Source: Aristolochia californica
Lineage: Eukaryota > Streptophyta > Magnoliopsida > Piperales > Aristolochiaceae
Direction: 5' to 3'
Length of the DNA: 64,000 nucleotides
Assembly (NCBI GenBank): GCA_029961685.1
Contig: JARWKL010000008.1
Location: forward strand, 30,567,619-30,631,618
Part shown: in pieces, positions 49,401-62,535 of the stretch
How the letters are laid out: each line of letters starts with the position of its first letter
Position numbering within the stretch: the stretch's first letter is position 1
Program-made: the position numbers and the translations under genes
Notes under the pieces: model-generated
Told to the model about the DNA's origin: nothing
Seen by the model: only the letters and a program-made list of their open reading frames with translations
Databases searched by the model: none

Positions 49401-52158
49401 AATCACAAACACTTTTTGGAATTATCTCTCTCAGCATTTGTGGATGTTCAACTTTTCTTTTTCAGATCCAAACTTGAGTTTTCACTCTCCCATTTTTCTC
49501 GTAAACAAAAAAGACATGAGGATAAATAGATCGCAACAAAATAAAAATTTTAGAGTCCATGTATCCAAAAAAAAAACTTGAAAACCATAATAAATGTAAA
49601 AGTGAAGAAAATTATTTCACGCACTATAAAAACAAACTCCAAGATTTTGTTATCCATGTATGGGAAATTCCACAAGTACAACCCCCTAATAATTAGCTTG
49701 GTGGAATTTTATAGGAAAGGGACTTCTAACTGATCCTAACATGCATTAAATGTGGTGTCCGTGCATGCCAGAAACATGTTGAGGATGCAAGTGGCCTAAT
49801 GATGCCAAAAATCTCAAGGAGTAGAAAAAATCAAATCCTCAAGTGGTTGCATATTTACCAGAGCCAAACAACCCACTTTTTGCCTATCCTTCAAAATCAC
49901 AGATACTTTTTGCAATTATCTCTCTCAGTATTTGTGGATGTTCAACTTTTTTTTTTTCAGATCCAAACTTGAGTTTTCACTCTCCCATTTTTCTCGTAAA
50001 CAAAAACGATATAAGGCAAAATATATCGCAACAAAATGAAAATTTTAGAGTCCATGTATGCAAAAAAAAAAAAATTGAAAACCATAATAAACGTAAAAGT
50101 GAAGAAAATTATTTCACGCACTATAAAAACGAACTCCATGGTTTTGTTATCCATGTTTGGGAAATTCCACTAGTACAACCCCCTAATAATTAGCTTGGTG
50201 GAATTTTTTAGGAAAGGGACTTCTAACTCATCCTAACACGCTTTAAATGTGGTGTCCATGCATGCCAGAAACATGTTGAGGATGCAAGTGGCCTAATGAC
50301 GCCAAAAATCTCAAGGAGTAGAAAAAATCAAATCCTCAAGTGGTTGGATATTTACCAGAGCCAAACAACCCACTTTTTGCCTATCCTTAAAAATCACAGA
50401 CACTTTTTGGAATTATCTCTCTCAGTATTTGTGGATGTTCAACTTTTTTTTTTCAGATCCAAACTTGAGTATTCACTCTCCCATTTTTCTCGTAAACAAA
50501 AACGATATAAGGCAAAATAGATCGCAACAAAATGAAAATTTTAGAGTCCATGTATACAAAAAAAAAATTGAAAACCATAATAAATGTAAAAGTGAAGAAA
50601 ATTATTTCACGCACTACAAAAACAGACTCCAAGGTTTTGTTATCCTTGTATGGGAAATTCCACTAGTACAACCCCCTAATAATTATCTTGGTGGAATTTT
50701 ATAGGAAAGGGACTTCTAACTGATCCTAACATGCTTTAAATGTGGTGTCCATGCATGCCAGAAACATGTTGAGGATGCAAGTGGCCTAATGATGCCAAAA
50801 ATCTAAAGGAGTAGAAAAAATCAAATACTCAAGTGGTTGGATATTTACCTGAGCCAAACAACCCACTTTTTGATTATCCTTAAAAATCACAGATACTTTT
50901 TGGAATTATCTCTCTCCGTATTTGTGGATGTTCAACTTTTTTTTTTCAGATCCAAACTTGAGTTTTCACTCTCCCATTTTTCTCGTAAACAAAAACGATA
51001 TAAGGCAAAATAGATCGCAACAAAATGAAAATTTTAGAGTCCATGTATGCAAAAAAAAAATTTGAAAACCATAATAAACGTAAAAGTGAAGAAAATTATT
51101 TCACGCACTATAAAAACAAACTCCAAGGTTTTCTTATCCATGTTTGGAAAATTCCACTAGTACAACCCCCTAATAATTAGCTTGGTGGAATTTTATAGGA
51201 AAGGGACTTCTAACAGATCCTAACATGCTTTAAATGTGGTGTCCATGCATGCCAGAAACATGTTGAGGATGCAAGTGGCCTAATGATGGCAAAAATCTCA
51301 AGGAGTAGAAAAAATCAAATCCTCAATTGGTTGGATATTGACCAGAGCCAAACAACCCACTTTTTGCCTATCCTTAAAAATCACACACACTTTTTGGAAT
51401 TATCTCTATCAGCATTGTGGATGTTCAACTTTTTGTTTTCAGATCCAAACTTGAGTTTTCACTCTCCCATTTTTCTCGTAAACAAAAAAGACACGAGGCA
51501 AAATAGATCGCAACAAAATAAAAATTTTAGAGTCCATGTATGCGAAAAAAAATTTGAAAACCATAATAAATGTAAAAGTGAAGAAAATTATTTCACGCAC
51601 TATAAAAACAAACTCCAAGGTTTTGTTATCCATGTATGGGAAATTCCACAAGTACAACCCCCTAATAATTAGCTTGGTGGAATTTTATAGGAAAGGGAGT
51701 TCTAACTGATCCTAACATGCTTTAAATGTGGTGTCCATGCATGCCAGAAACATGTTGAGGATGCAAGTGGCCTAATGATGCCAAAAATCTCAAGGAGTAG
51801 AAAAAATCAAATCCTCAAGTGGTTGGATATTTTCCAGAGCCAAACAACCCACTTTTTGCCAATCCTTAAAAATCACAGACACTTTTTGGAATTACCTCTC
51901 TCAGCATTTGTGGATGTTCAACTTTTCTTTTTCAGATCCAAACTTGAGTTTTCACTCTCCCATTTTTCTCGTAAACAAAAAAGACATGAGGCAAAATAGA
52001 TCGCATGAAAATGAAAATTTTAGAGTCCATGTATGCAAAAAAAAAAAATAGAAAACCTTAATAAATGTAAAAGTGAAGAAAATTATTTCACGCACTATAA
52101 AAACGAACCCCAAGGTTTTGTTATCCATGTTTGGGAAATTCCACTAGTACAACCCCCT
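31405..52158. repeat. HOR copies 8-13 (6 x 3459 bp), m6 A-to-G block
   Basis: Copies starting at 31405, 34864, 38323, 41782, 45241 and 48700 all carry G for A at the first base of the m6 A run (positions 34249, 37708, 41167, 44626, 48085 and 51544). Copies on both sides lack it. Copy 11 also has the private T to G at 44065. Confidence 0.95.
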
Positions 52159-55100
52159 AATAATTAGCTTGGTGGAATTTTTTAGGAAAGGGACTTCTAA
52201 CTGATCCTAACACGCTTTAAATGTGGTGTCCATGTATGCCAGAAACATGTTGAGGATGCAAGTGGCCTAATGATGCCAAAAATCTCAAGGAGTAGAAAGA
52301 ATCAAATCCTCAAGTGGTTGGATATTTATTAGAGCCAAACAACCCACTTTTTGCCTATCCTTAAAAATCTCAGATACTTTTTGGAATTATCTCTCTCAGC
52401 ATTTGTGGATGTTCAACTTTTGTTTTTTCAGATCCAAACTTGAGTTTTCACTCTCCCATTTTTCTCGTAAACAAAAAAGACATGAGGATAAATAGATCGC
52501 AACAAAATAAAAATTTTAGAGTCCATGTGTGCAAACAAAAATTTGAAAACCATAATAAATGTAAAAGTAAAGAAAATTATTTCACGCACTATAAAAATGA
52601 ACTCCAAGGTTTTGTTATCCATGTTTGCGAAATTCCACAAGTACAACCCCCTAATAATTAGTTTGGTGGAATTTTATAGGAAATGGACTTCTAACTGATC
52701 TTAACATGCTTTAAATGTGGTGTCCATGCATGCCAGAAACAAGTTGAGGATGCAAGTGGCCTAATGATGCCAAAAATCTCAAGGAGTAGAAAAAATCAAA
52801 TCCTCAAGTTGTTGGATATATACCAGAGCCAAACAACCCACTTTTTGCCTATCCTTAAAAATCACAAACACTTTTTGGAATTATCTCTCTCAGCATTTGT
52901 GGATGTTCAACTTTTCTTTTTCAGATCCAAACTTGAGTTTTCACTCTCCCATTTTTCTCGTAAACAAAAAAGACATGAGGATAAATAGATCGCAACAAAA
53001 TAAAAATTTTAGAGTCCATGTATCCAAAAAAAAAACTTGAAAACCATAATAAATGTAAAAGTGAAGAAAATTATTTCACGCACTATAAAAACAAACTCCA
53101 AGATTTTGTTATCCATGTATGGGAAATTCCACAAGTACAACCCCCTAATAATTAGCTTGGTGGAATTTTATAGGAAAGGGACTTCTAACTGATCCTAACA
53201 TGCATTAAATGTGGTGTCCGTGCATGCCAGAAACATGTTGAGGATGCAAGTGGCCTAATGATGCCAAAAATCTCAAGGAGTAGAAAAAATCAAATCCTCA
53301 AGTGGTTGCATATTTACCAGAGCCAAACAACCCACTTTTTGCCTATCCTTCAAAATCACAGATACTTTTTGCAATTATCTCTCTCAGTATTTGTGGATGT
53401 TCAACTTTTTTTTTTTCAGATCCAAACTTGAGTTTTCACTCTCCCATTTTTCTCGTAAACAAAAACGATATAAGGCAAAATATATCGCAACAAAATGAAA
53501 ATTTTAGAGTCCATGTATGCAAAAAAAAAAAAATTGAAAACCATAATAAACGTAAAAGTGAAGAAAATTATTTCACGCACTATAAAAACGAACTCCATGG
53601 TTTTGTTATCCATGTTTGGGAAATTCCACTAGTACAACCCCCTAATAATTAGCTTGGTGGAATTTTTTAGGAAAGGGACTTCTAACTCATCCTAACACGC
53701 TTTAAATGTGGTGTCCATGCATGCCAGAAACATGTTGAGGATGCAAGTGGCCTAATGACGCCAAAAATCTCAAGGAGTAGAAAAAATCAAATCCTCAAGT
53801 GGTTGGATATTTACCAGAGCCAAACAACCCACTTTTTGCCTATCCTTAAAAATCACAGACACTTTTTGGAATTATCTCTCTCAGTATTTGTGGATGTTCA
53901 ACTTTTTTTTTTCAGATCCAAACTTGAGTATTCACTCTCCCATTTTTCTCGTAAACAAAAACGATATAAGGCAAAATAGATCGCAACAAAATGAAAATTT
54001 TAGAGTCCATGTATACAAAAAAAAAATTGAAAACCATAATAAATGTAAAAGTGAAGAAAATTATTTCACGCACTACAAAAACAGACTCCAAGGTTTTGTT
54101 ATCCTTGTATGGGAAATTCCACTAGTACAACCCCCTAATAATTATCTTGGTGGAATTTTATAGGAAAGGGACTTCTAACTGATCCTAACATGCTTTAAAT
54201 GTGGTGTCCATGCATGCCAGAAACATGTTGAGGATGCAAGTGGCCTAATGATGCCAAAAATCTAAAGGAGTAGAAAAAATCAAATACTCAAGTGGTTGGA
54301 TATTTACCTGAGCCAAACAACCCACTTTTTGATTATCCTTAAAAATCACAGATACTTTTTGGAATTATCTCTCTCCGTATTTGTGGATGTTCAACTTTTT
54401 TTTTTCAGATCCAAACTTGAGTTTTCACTCTCCCATTTTTCTCGTAAACAAAAACGATATAAGGCAAAATAGATCGCAACAAAATGAAAATTTTAGAGTC
54501 CATGTATGCAAAAAAAAAATTTGAAAACCATAATAAACGTAAAAGTGAAGAAAATTATTTCACGCACTATAAAAACAAACTCCAAGGTTTTCTTATCCAT
54601 GTTTGGAAAATTCCACTAGTACAACCCCCTAATAATTAGCTTGGTGGAATTTTATAGGAAAGGGACTTCTAACAGATCCTAACATGCTTTAAATGTGGTG
54701 TCCATGCATGCCAGAAACATGTTGAGGATGCAAGTGGCCTAATGATGGCAAAAATCTCAAGGAGTAGAAAAAATCAAATCCTCAATTGGTTGGATATTGA
54801 CCAGAGCCAAACAACCCACTTTTTGCCTATCCTTAAAAATCACACACACTTTTTGGAATTATCTCTATCAGCATTGTGGATGTTCAACTTTTTGTTTTCA
54901 GATCCAAACTTGAGTTTTCACTCTCCCATTTTTCTCGTAAACAAAAAAGACACGAGGCAAAATAGATCGCAACAAAATAAAAATTTTAGAGTCCATGTAT
55001 GCAAAAAAAAATTTGAAAACCATAATAAATGTAAAAGTGAAGAAAATTATTTCACGCACTATAAAAACAAACTCCAAGGTTTTGTTATCCATGTATGGGA

Positions 55101-58100
55101 AATTCCACAAGTACAACCCCCTAATAATTAGCTTGGTGGAATTTTATAGGAAAGGGAGTTCTAACTGATCCTAACATGCTTTAAATGTGGTGTCCATGCA
55201 TGCCAGAAACATGTTGAGGATGCAAGTGGCCTAATGATGCCAAAAATCTCAAGGAGTAGAAAAAATCAAATCCTCAAGTGGTTGGATATTTTCCAGAGCC
55301 AAACAACCCACTTTTTGCCAATCCTTAAAAATCACAGACACTTTTTGGAATTACCTCTCTCAGCATTTGTGGATGTTCAACTTTTCTTTTTCAGATCCAA
55401 ACTTGAGTTTTCACTCTCCCATTTTTCTCGTAAACAAAAAAGACATGAGGCAAAATAGATCGCATGAAAATGAAAATTTTAGAGTCCATGTATGCAAAAA
55501 AAAAAAATAGAAAACCTTAATAAATGTAAAAGTGAAGAAAATTATTTCACGCACTATAAAAACGAACCCCAAGGTTTTGTTATCCATGTTTGGGAAATTC
55601 CACTAGTACAACCCCCTAATAATTAGCTTGGTGGAATTTTTTAGGAAAGGGACTTCTAACTGATCCTAACACGCTTTAAATGTGGTGTCCATGTATGCCA
55701 GAAACATGTTGAGGATGCAAGTGGCCTAATGATGCCAAAAATCTCAAGGAGTAGAAAGAATCAAATCCTCAAGTGGTTGGATATTTATTAGAGCCAAACA
55801 ACCCACTTTTTGCCTATCCTTAAAAATCTCAGATACTTTTTGGAATTATCTCTCTCAGCATTTGTGGATGTTCAACTTTTGTTTTTTCAGATCCAAACTT
55901 GAGTTTTCACTCTCCCATTTTTCTCGTAAACAAAAAAGACATGAGGATAAATAGATCGCAACAAAATAAAAATTTTAGAGTCCATGTGTGCAAACAAAAA
56001 TTTGAAAACCATAATAAATGTAAAAGTAAAGAAAATTATTTCACGCACTATAAAAATGAACTCCAAGGTTTTGTTATCCATGTTTGCGAAATTCCACAAG
56101 TACAACCCCCTAATAATTAGTTTGGTGGAATTTTATAGGAAATGGACTTCTAACTGATCTTAACATGCTTTAAATGTGGTGTCCATGCATGCCAGAAACA
56201 AGTTGAGGATGCAAGTGGCCTAATGATGCCAAAAATCTCAAGGAGTAGAAAAAATCAAATCCTCAAGTTGTTGGATATATACCAGAGCCAAACAACCCAC
56301 TTTTTGCCTATCCTTAAAAATCACAAACACTTTTTGGAATTATCTCTCTCAGCATTTGTGGATGTTCAACTTTTCTTTTTCAGATCCAAACTTGAGTTTT
56401 CACTCTCCCATTTTTCTCGTAAACAAAAAAGACATGAGGATAAATAGATCGCAACAAAATAAAAATTTTAGAGTCCATGTATCCAAAAAAAAAACTTGAA
56501 AACCATAATAAATGTAAAAGTGAAGAAAATTATTTCACGCACTATAAAAACAAACTCCAAGATTTTGTTATCCATGTATGGGAAATTCCACAAGTACAAC
56601 CCCCTAATAATTAGCTTGGTGGAATTTTATAGGAAAGGGACTTCTAACTGATCCTAACATGCATTAAATGTGGTGTCCGTGCATGCCAGAAACATGTTGA
56701 GGATGCAAGTGGCCTAATGATGCCAAAAATCTCAAGGAGTAGAAAAAATCAAATCCTCAAGTGGTTGCATATTTACCAGAGCCAAACAACCCACTTTTTG
56801 CCTATCCTTCAAAATCACAGATACTTTTTGCAATTATCTCTCTCAGTATTTGTGGATGTTCAACTTTTTTTTTTTCAGATCCAAACTTGAGTTTTCACTC
56901 TCCCATTTTTCTCGTAAACAAAAACGATATAAGGCAAAATATATCGCAACAAAATGAAAATTTTAGAGTCCATGTATGCAAAAAAAAAAAAATTGAAAAC
57001 CATAATAAACGTAAAAGTGAAGAAAATTATTTCACGCACTATAAAAACGAACTCCATGGTTTTGTTATCCATGTTTGGGAAATTCCACTAGTACAACCCC
57101 CTAATAATTAGCTTGGTGGAATTTTTTAGGAAAGGGACTTCTAACTCATCCTAACACGCTTTAAATGTGGTGTCCATGCATGCCAGAAACATGTTGAGGA
57201 TGCAAGTGGCCTAATGACGCCAAAAATCTCAAGGAGTAGAAAAAATCAAATCCTCAAGTGGTTGGATATTTACCAGAGCCAAACAACCCACTTTTTGCCT
57301 ATCCTTAAAAATCACAGACACTTTTTGGAATTATCTCTCTCAGTATTTGTGGATGTTCAACTTTTTTTTTTCAGATCCAAACTTGAGTATTCACTCTCCC
57401 ATTTTTCTCGTAAACAAAAACGATATAAGGCAAAATAGATCGCAACAAAATGAAAATTTTAGAGTCCATGTATACAAAAAAAAAATTGAAAACCATAATA
57501 AATGTAAAAGTGAAGAAAATTATTTCACGCACTACAAAAACAGACTCCAAGGTTTTGTTATCCTTGTATGGGAAATTCCACTAGTACAACCCCCTAATAA
57601 TTATCTTGGTGGAATTTTATAGGAAAGGGACTTCTAACTGATCCTAACATGCTTTAAATGTGGTGTCCATGCATGCCAGAAACATGTTGAGGATGCAAGT
57701 GGCCTAATGATGCCAAAAATCTAAAGGAGTAGAAAAAATCAAATACTCAAGTGGTTGGATATTTACCTGAGCCAAACAACCCACTTTTTGATTATCCTTA
57801 AAAATCACAGATACTTTTTGGAATTATCTCTCTCCGTATTTGTGGATGTTCAACTTTTTTTTTTCAGATCCAAACTTGAGTTTTCACTCTCCCATTTTTC
57901 TCGTAAACAAAAACGATATAAGGCAAAATAGATCGCAACAAAATGAAAATTTTAGAGTCCATGTATGCAAAAAAAAAATTTGAAAACCATAATAAACGTA
58001 AAAGTGAAGAAAATTATTTCACGCACTATAAAAACAAACTCCAAGGTTTTCTTATCCATGTTTGGAAAATTCCACTAGTACAACCCCCTAATAATTAGCT

Positions 58101-61100
58101 TGGTGGAATTTTATAGGAAAGGGACTTCTAACAGATCCTAACATGCTTTAAATGTGGTGTCCATGCATGCCAGAAACATGTTGAGGATGCAAGTGGCCTA
58201 ATGATGGCAAAAATCTCAAGGAGTAGAAAAAATCAAATCCTCAATTGGTTGGATATTGACCAGAGCCAAACAACCCACTTTTTGCCTATCCTTAAAAATC
58301 ACACACACTTTTTGGAATTATCTCTATCAGCATTGTGGATGTTCAACTTTTTGTTTTCAGATCCAAACTTGAGTTTTCACTCTCCCATTTTTCTCGTAAA
58401 CAAAAAAGACACGAGGCAAAATAGATCGCAACAAAATAAAAATTTTAGAGTCCATGTATGCAAAAAAAAATTTGAAAACCATAATAAATGTAAAAGTGAA
58501 GAAAATTATTTCACGCACTATAAAAACAAACTCCAAGGTTTTGTTATCCATGTATGGGAAATTCCACAAGTACAACCCCCTAATAATTAGCTTGGTGGAA
58601 TTTTATAGGAAAGGGAGTTCTAACTGATCCTAACATGCTTTAAATGTGGTGTCCATGCATGCCAGAAACATGTTGAGGATGCAAGTGGCCTAATGATGCC
58701 AAAAATCTCAAGGAGTAGAAAAAATCAAATCCTCAAGTGGTTGGATATTTTCCAGAGCCAAACAACCCACTTTTTGCCAATCCTTAAAAATCACAGACAC
58801 TTTTTGGAATTACCTCTCTCAGCATTTGTGGATGTTCAACTTTTCTTTTTCAGATCCAAACTTGAGTTTTCACTCTCCCATTTTTCTCGTAAACAAAAAA
58901 GACATGAGGCAAAATAGATCGCATGAAAATGAAAATTTTAGAGTCCATGTATGCAAAAAAAAAAAATAGAAAACCTTAATAAATGTAAAAGTGAAGAAAA
59001 TTATTTCACGCACTATAAAAACGAACCCCAAGGTTTTGTTATCCATGTTTGGGAAATTCCACTAGTACAACCCCCTAATAATTAGCTTGGTGGAATTTTT
59101 TAGGAAAGGGACTTCTAACTGATCCTAACACGCTTTAAATGTGGTGTCCATGTATGCCAGAAACATGTTGAGGATGCAAGTGGCCTAATGATGCCAAAAA
59201 TCTCAAGGAGTAGAAAGAATCAAATCCTCAAGTGGTTGGATATTTATTAGAGCCAAACAACCCACTTTTTGCCTATCCTTAAAAATCTCAGATACTTTTT
59301 GGAATTATCTCTCTCAGCATTTGTGGATGTTCAACTTTTGTTTTTTCAGATCCAAACTTGAGTTTTCACTCTCCCATTTTTCTCGTAAACAAAAAAGACA
59401 TGAGGATAAATAGATCGCAACAAAATAAAAATTTTAGAGTCCATGTGTGCAAACAAAAATTTGAAAACCATAATAAATGTAAAAGTAAAGAAAATTATTT
59501 CACGCACTATAAAAATGAACTCCAAGGTTTTGTTATCCATGTTTGCGAAATTCCACAAGTACAACCCCCTAATAATTAGTTTGGTGGAATTTTATAGGAA
59601 ATGGACTTCTAACTGATCTTAACATGCTTTAAATGTGGTGTCCATGCATGCCAGAAACAAGTTGAGGATGCAAGTGGCCTAATGATGCCAAAAATCTCAA
59701 GGAGTAGAAAAAATCAAATCCTCAAGTTGTTGGATATATACCAGAGCCAAACAACCCACTTTTTGCCTATCCTTAAAAATCACAAACACTTTTTGGAATT
59801 ATCTCTCTCAGCATTTGTGGATGTTCAACTTTTCTTTTTCAGATCCAAACTTGAGTTTTCACTCTCCCATTTTTCTCGTAAACAAAAAAGACATGAGGAT
59901 AAATAGATCGCAACAAAATAAAAATTTTAGAGTCCATGTATCCAAAAAAAAAACTTGAAAACCATAATAAATGTAAAAGTGAAGAAAATTATTTCACGCA
60001 CTATAAAAACAAACTCCAAGATTTTGTTATCCATGTATGGGAAATTCCACAAGTACAACCCCCTAATAATTAGCTTGGTGGAATTTTATAGGAAAGGGAC
60101 TTCTAACTGATCCTAACATGCATTAAATGTGGTGTCCGTGCATGCCAGAAACATGTTGAGGATGCAAGTGGCCTAATGATGCCAAAAATCTCAAGGAGTA
60201 GAAAAAATCAAATCCTCAAGTGGTTGCATATTTACCAGAGCCAAACAACCCACTTTTTGCCTATCCTTCAAAATCACAGATACTTTTTGCAATTATCTCT
60301 CTCAGTATTTGTGGATGTTCAACTTTTTTTTTTTCAGATCCAAACTTGAGTTTTCACTCTCCCATTTTTCTCGTAAACAAAAACGATATAAGGCAAAATA
60401 TATCGCAACAAAATGAAAATTTTAGAGTCCATGTATGCAAAAAAAAAAAAATTGAAAACCATAATAAACGTAAAAGTGAAGAAAATTATTTCACGCACTA
60501 TAAAAACGAACTCCATGGTTTTGTTATCCATGTTTGGGAAATTCCACTAGTACAACCCCCTAATAATTAGCTTGGTGGAATTTTTTAGGAAAGGGACTTC
60601 TAACTCATCCTAACACGCTTTAAATGTGGTGTCCATGCATGCCAGAAACATGTTGAGGATGCAAGTGGCCTAATGACGCCAAAAATCTCAAGGAGTAGAA
60701 AAAATCAAATCCTCAAGTGGTTGGATATTTACCAGAGCCAAACAACCCACTTTTTGCCTATCCTTAAAAATCACAGACACTTTTTGGAATTATCTCTCTC
60801 AGTATTTGTGGATGTTCAACTTTTTTTTTTCAGATCCAAACTTGAGTATTCACTCTCCCATTTTTCTCGTAAACAAAAACGATATAAGGCAAAATAGATC
60901 GCAACAAAATGAAAATTTTAGAGTCCATGTATACAAAAAAAAAATTGAAAACCATAATAAATGTAAAAGTGAAGAAAATTATTTCACGCACTACAAAAAC
61001 AGACTCCAAGGTTTTGTTATCCTTGTATGGGAAATTCCACTAGTACAACCCCCTAATAATTATCTTGGTGGAATTTTATAGGAAAGGGACTTCTAACTGA

Positions 61101-62535
61101 TCCTAACATGCTTTAAATGTGGTGTCCATGCATGCCAGAAACATGTTGAGGATGCAAGTGGCCTAATGATGCCAAAAATCTAAAGGAGTAGAAAAAATCA
61201 AATACTCAAGTGGTTGGATATTTACCTGAGCCAAACAACCCACTTTTTGATTATCCTTAAAAATCACAGATACTTTTTGGAATTATCTCTCTCCGTATTT
61301 GTGGATGTTCAACTTTTTTTTTTCAGATCCAAACTTGAGTTTTCACTCTCCCATTTTTCTCGTAAACAAAAACGATATAAGGCAAAATAGATCGCAACAA
61401 AATGAAAATTTTAGAGTCCATGTATGCAAAAAAAAAATTTGAAAACCATAATAAACGTAAAAGTGAAGAAAATTATTTCACGCACTATAAAAACAAACTC
61501 CAAGGTTTTCTTATCCATGTTTGGAAAATTCCACTAGTACAACCCCCTAATAATTAGCTTGGTGGAATTTTATAGGAAAGGGACTTCTAACAGATCCTAA
61601 CATGCTTTAAATGTGGTGTCCATGCATGCCAGAAACATGTTGAGGATGCAAGTGGCCTAATGATGGCAAAAATCTCAAGGAGTAGAAAAAATCAAATCCT
61701 CAATTGGTTGGATATTGACCAGAGCCAAACAACCCACTTTTTGCCTATCCTTAAAAATCACACACACTTTTTGGAATTATCTCTATCAGCATTGTGGATG
61801 TTCAACTTTTTGTTTTCAGATCCAAACTTGAGTTTTCACTCTCCCATTTTTCTCGTAAACAAAAAAGACACGAGGCAAAATAGATCGCAACAAAATAAAA
61901 ATTTTAGAGTCCATGTATGCAAAAAAAAATTTGAAAACCATAATAAATGTAAAAGTGAAGAAAATTATTTCACGCACTATAAAAACAAACTCCAAGGTTT
62001 TGTTATCCATGTATGGGAAATTCCACAAGTACAACCCCCTAATAATTAGCTTGGTGGAATTTTATAGGAAAGGGAGTTCTAACTGATCCTAACATGCTTT
62101 AAATGTGGTGTCCATGCATGCCAGAAACATGTTGAGGATGCAAGTGGCCTAATGATGCCAAAAATCTCAAGGAGTAGAAAAAATCAAATCCTCAAGTGGT
62201 TGGATATTTTCCAGAGCCAAACAACCCACTTTTTGCCAATCCTTAAAAATCACAGACACTTTTTGGAATTACCTCTCTCAGCATTTGTGGATGTTCAACT
62301 TTTCTTTTTCAGATCCAAACTTGAGTTTTCACTCTCCCATTTTTCTCGTAAACAAAAAAGACATGAGGCAAAATAGATCGCATGAAAATGAAAATTTTAG
62401 AGTCCATGTATGCAAAAAAAAAAAATAGAAAACCTTAATAAATGTAAAAGTGAAGAAAATTATTTCACGCACTATAAAAACGAACCCCAAGGTTTTGTTA
62501 TCCATGTTTGGGAAATTCCACTAGTACAACCCCCT
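52159..62535. repeat. HOR copies 14-16 (3 x 3459 bp)
   Basis: Copy starts are 52159, 55618 and 59077. They carry the common form at all variant sites listed for other copies, so they match copies 3-4 better than they match the adjacent copies 8-13. Confidence 0.95.
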
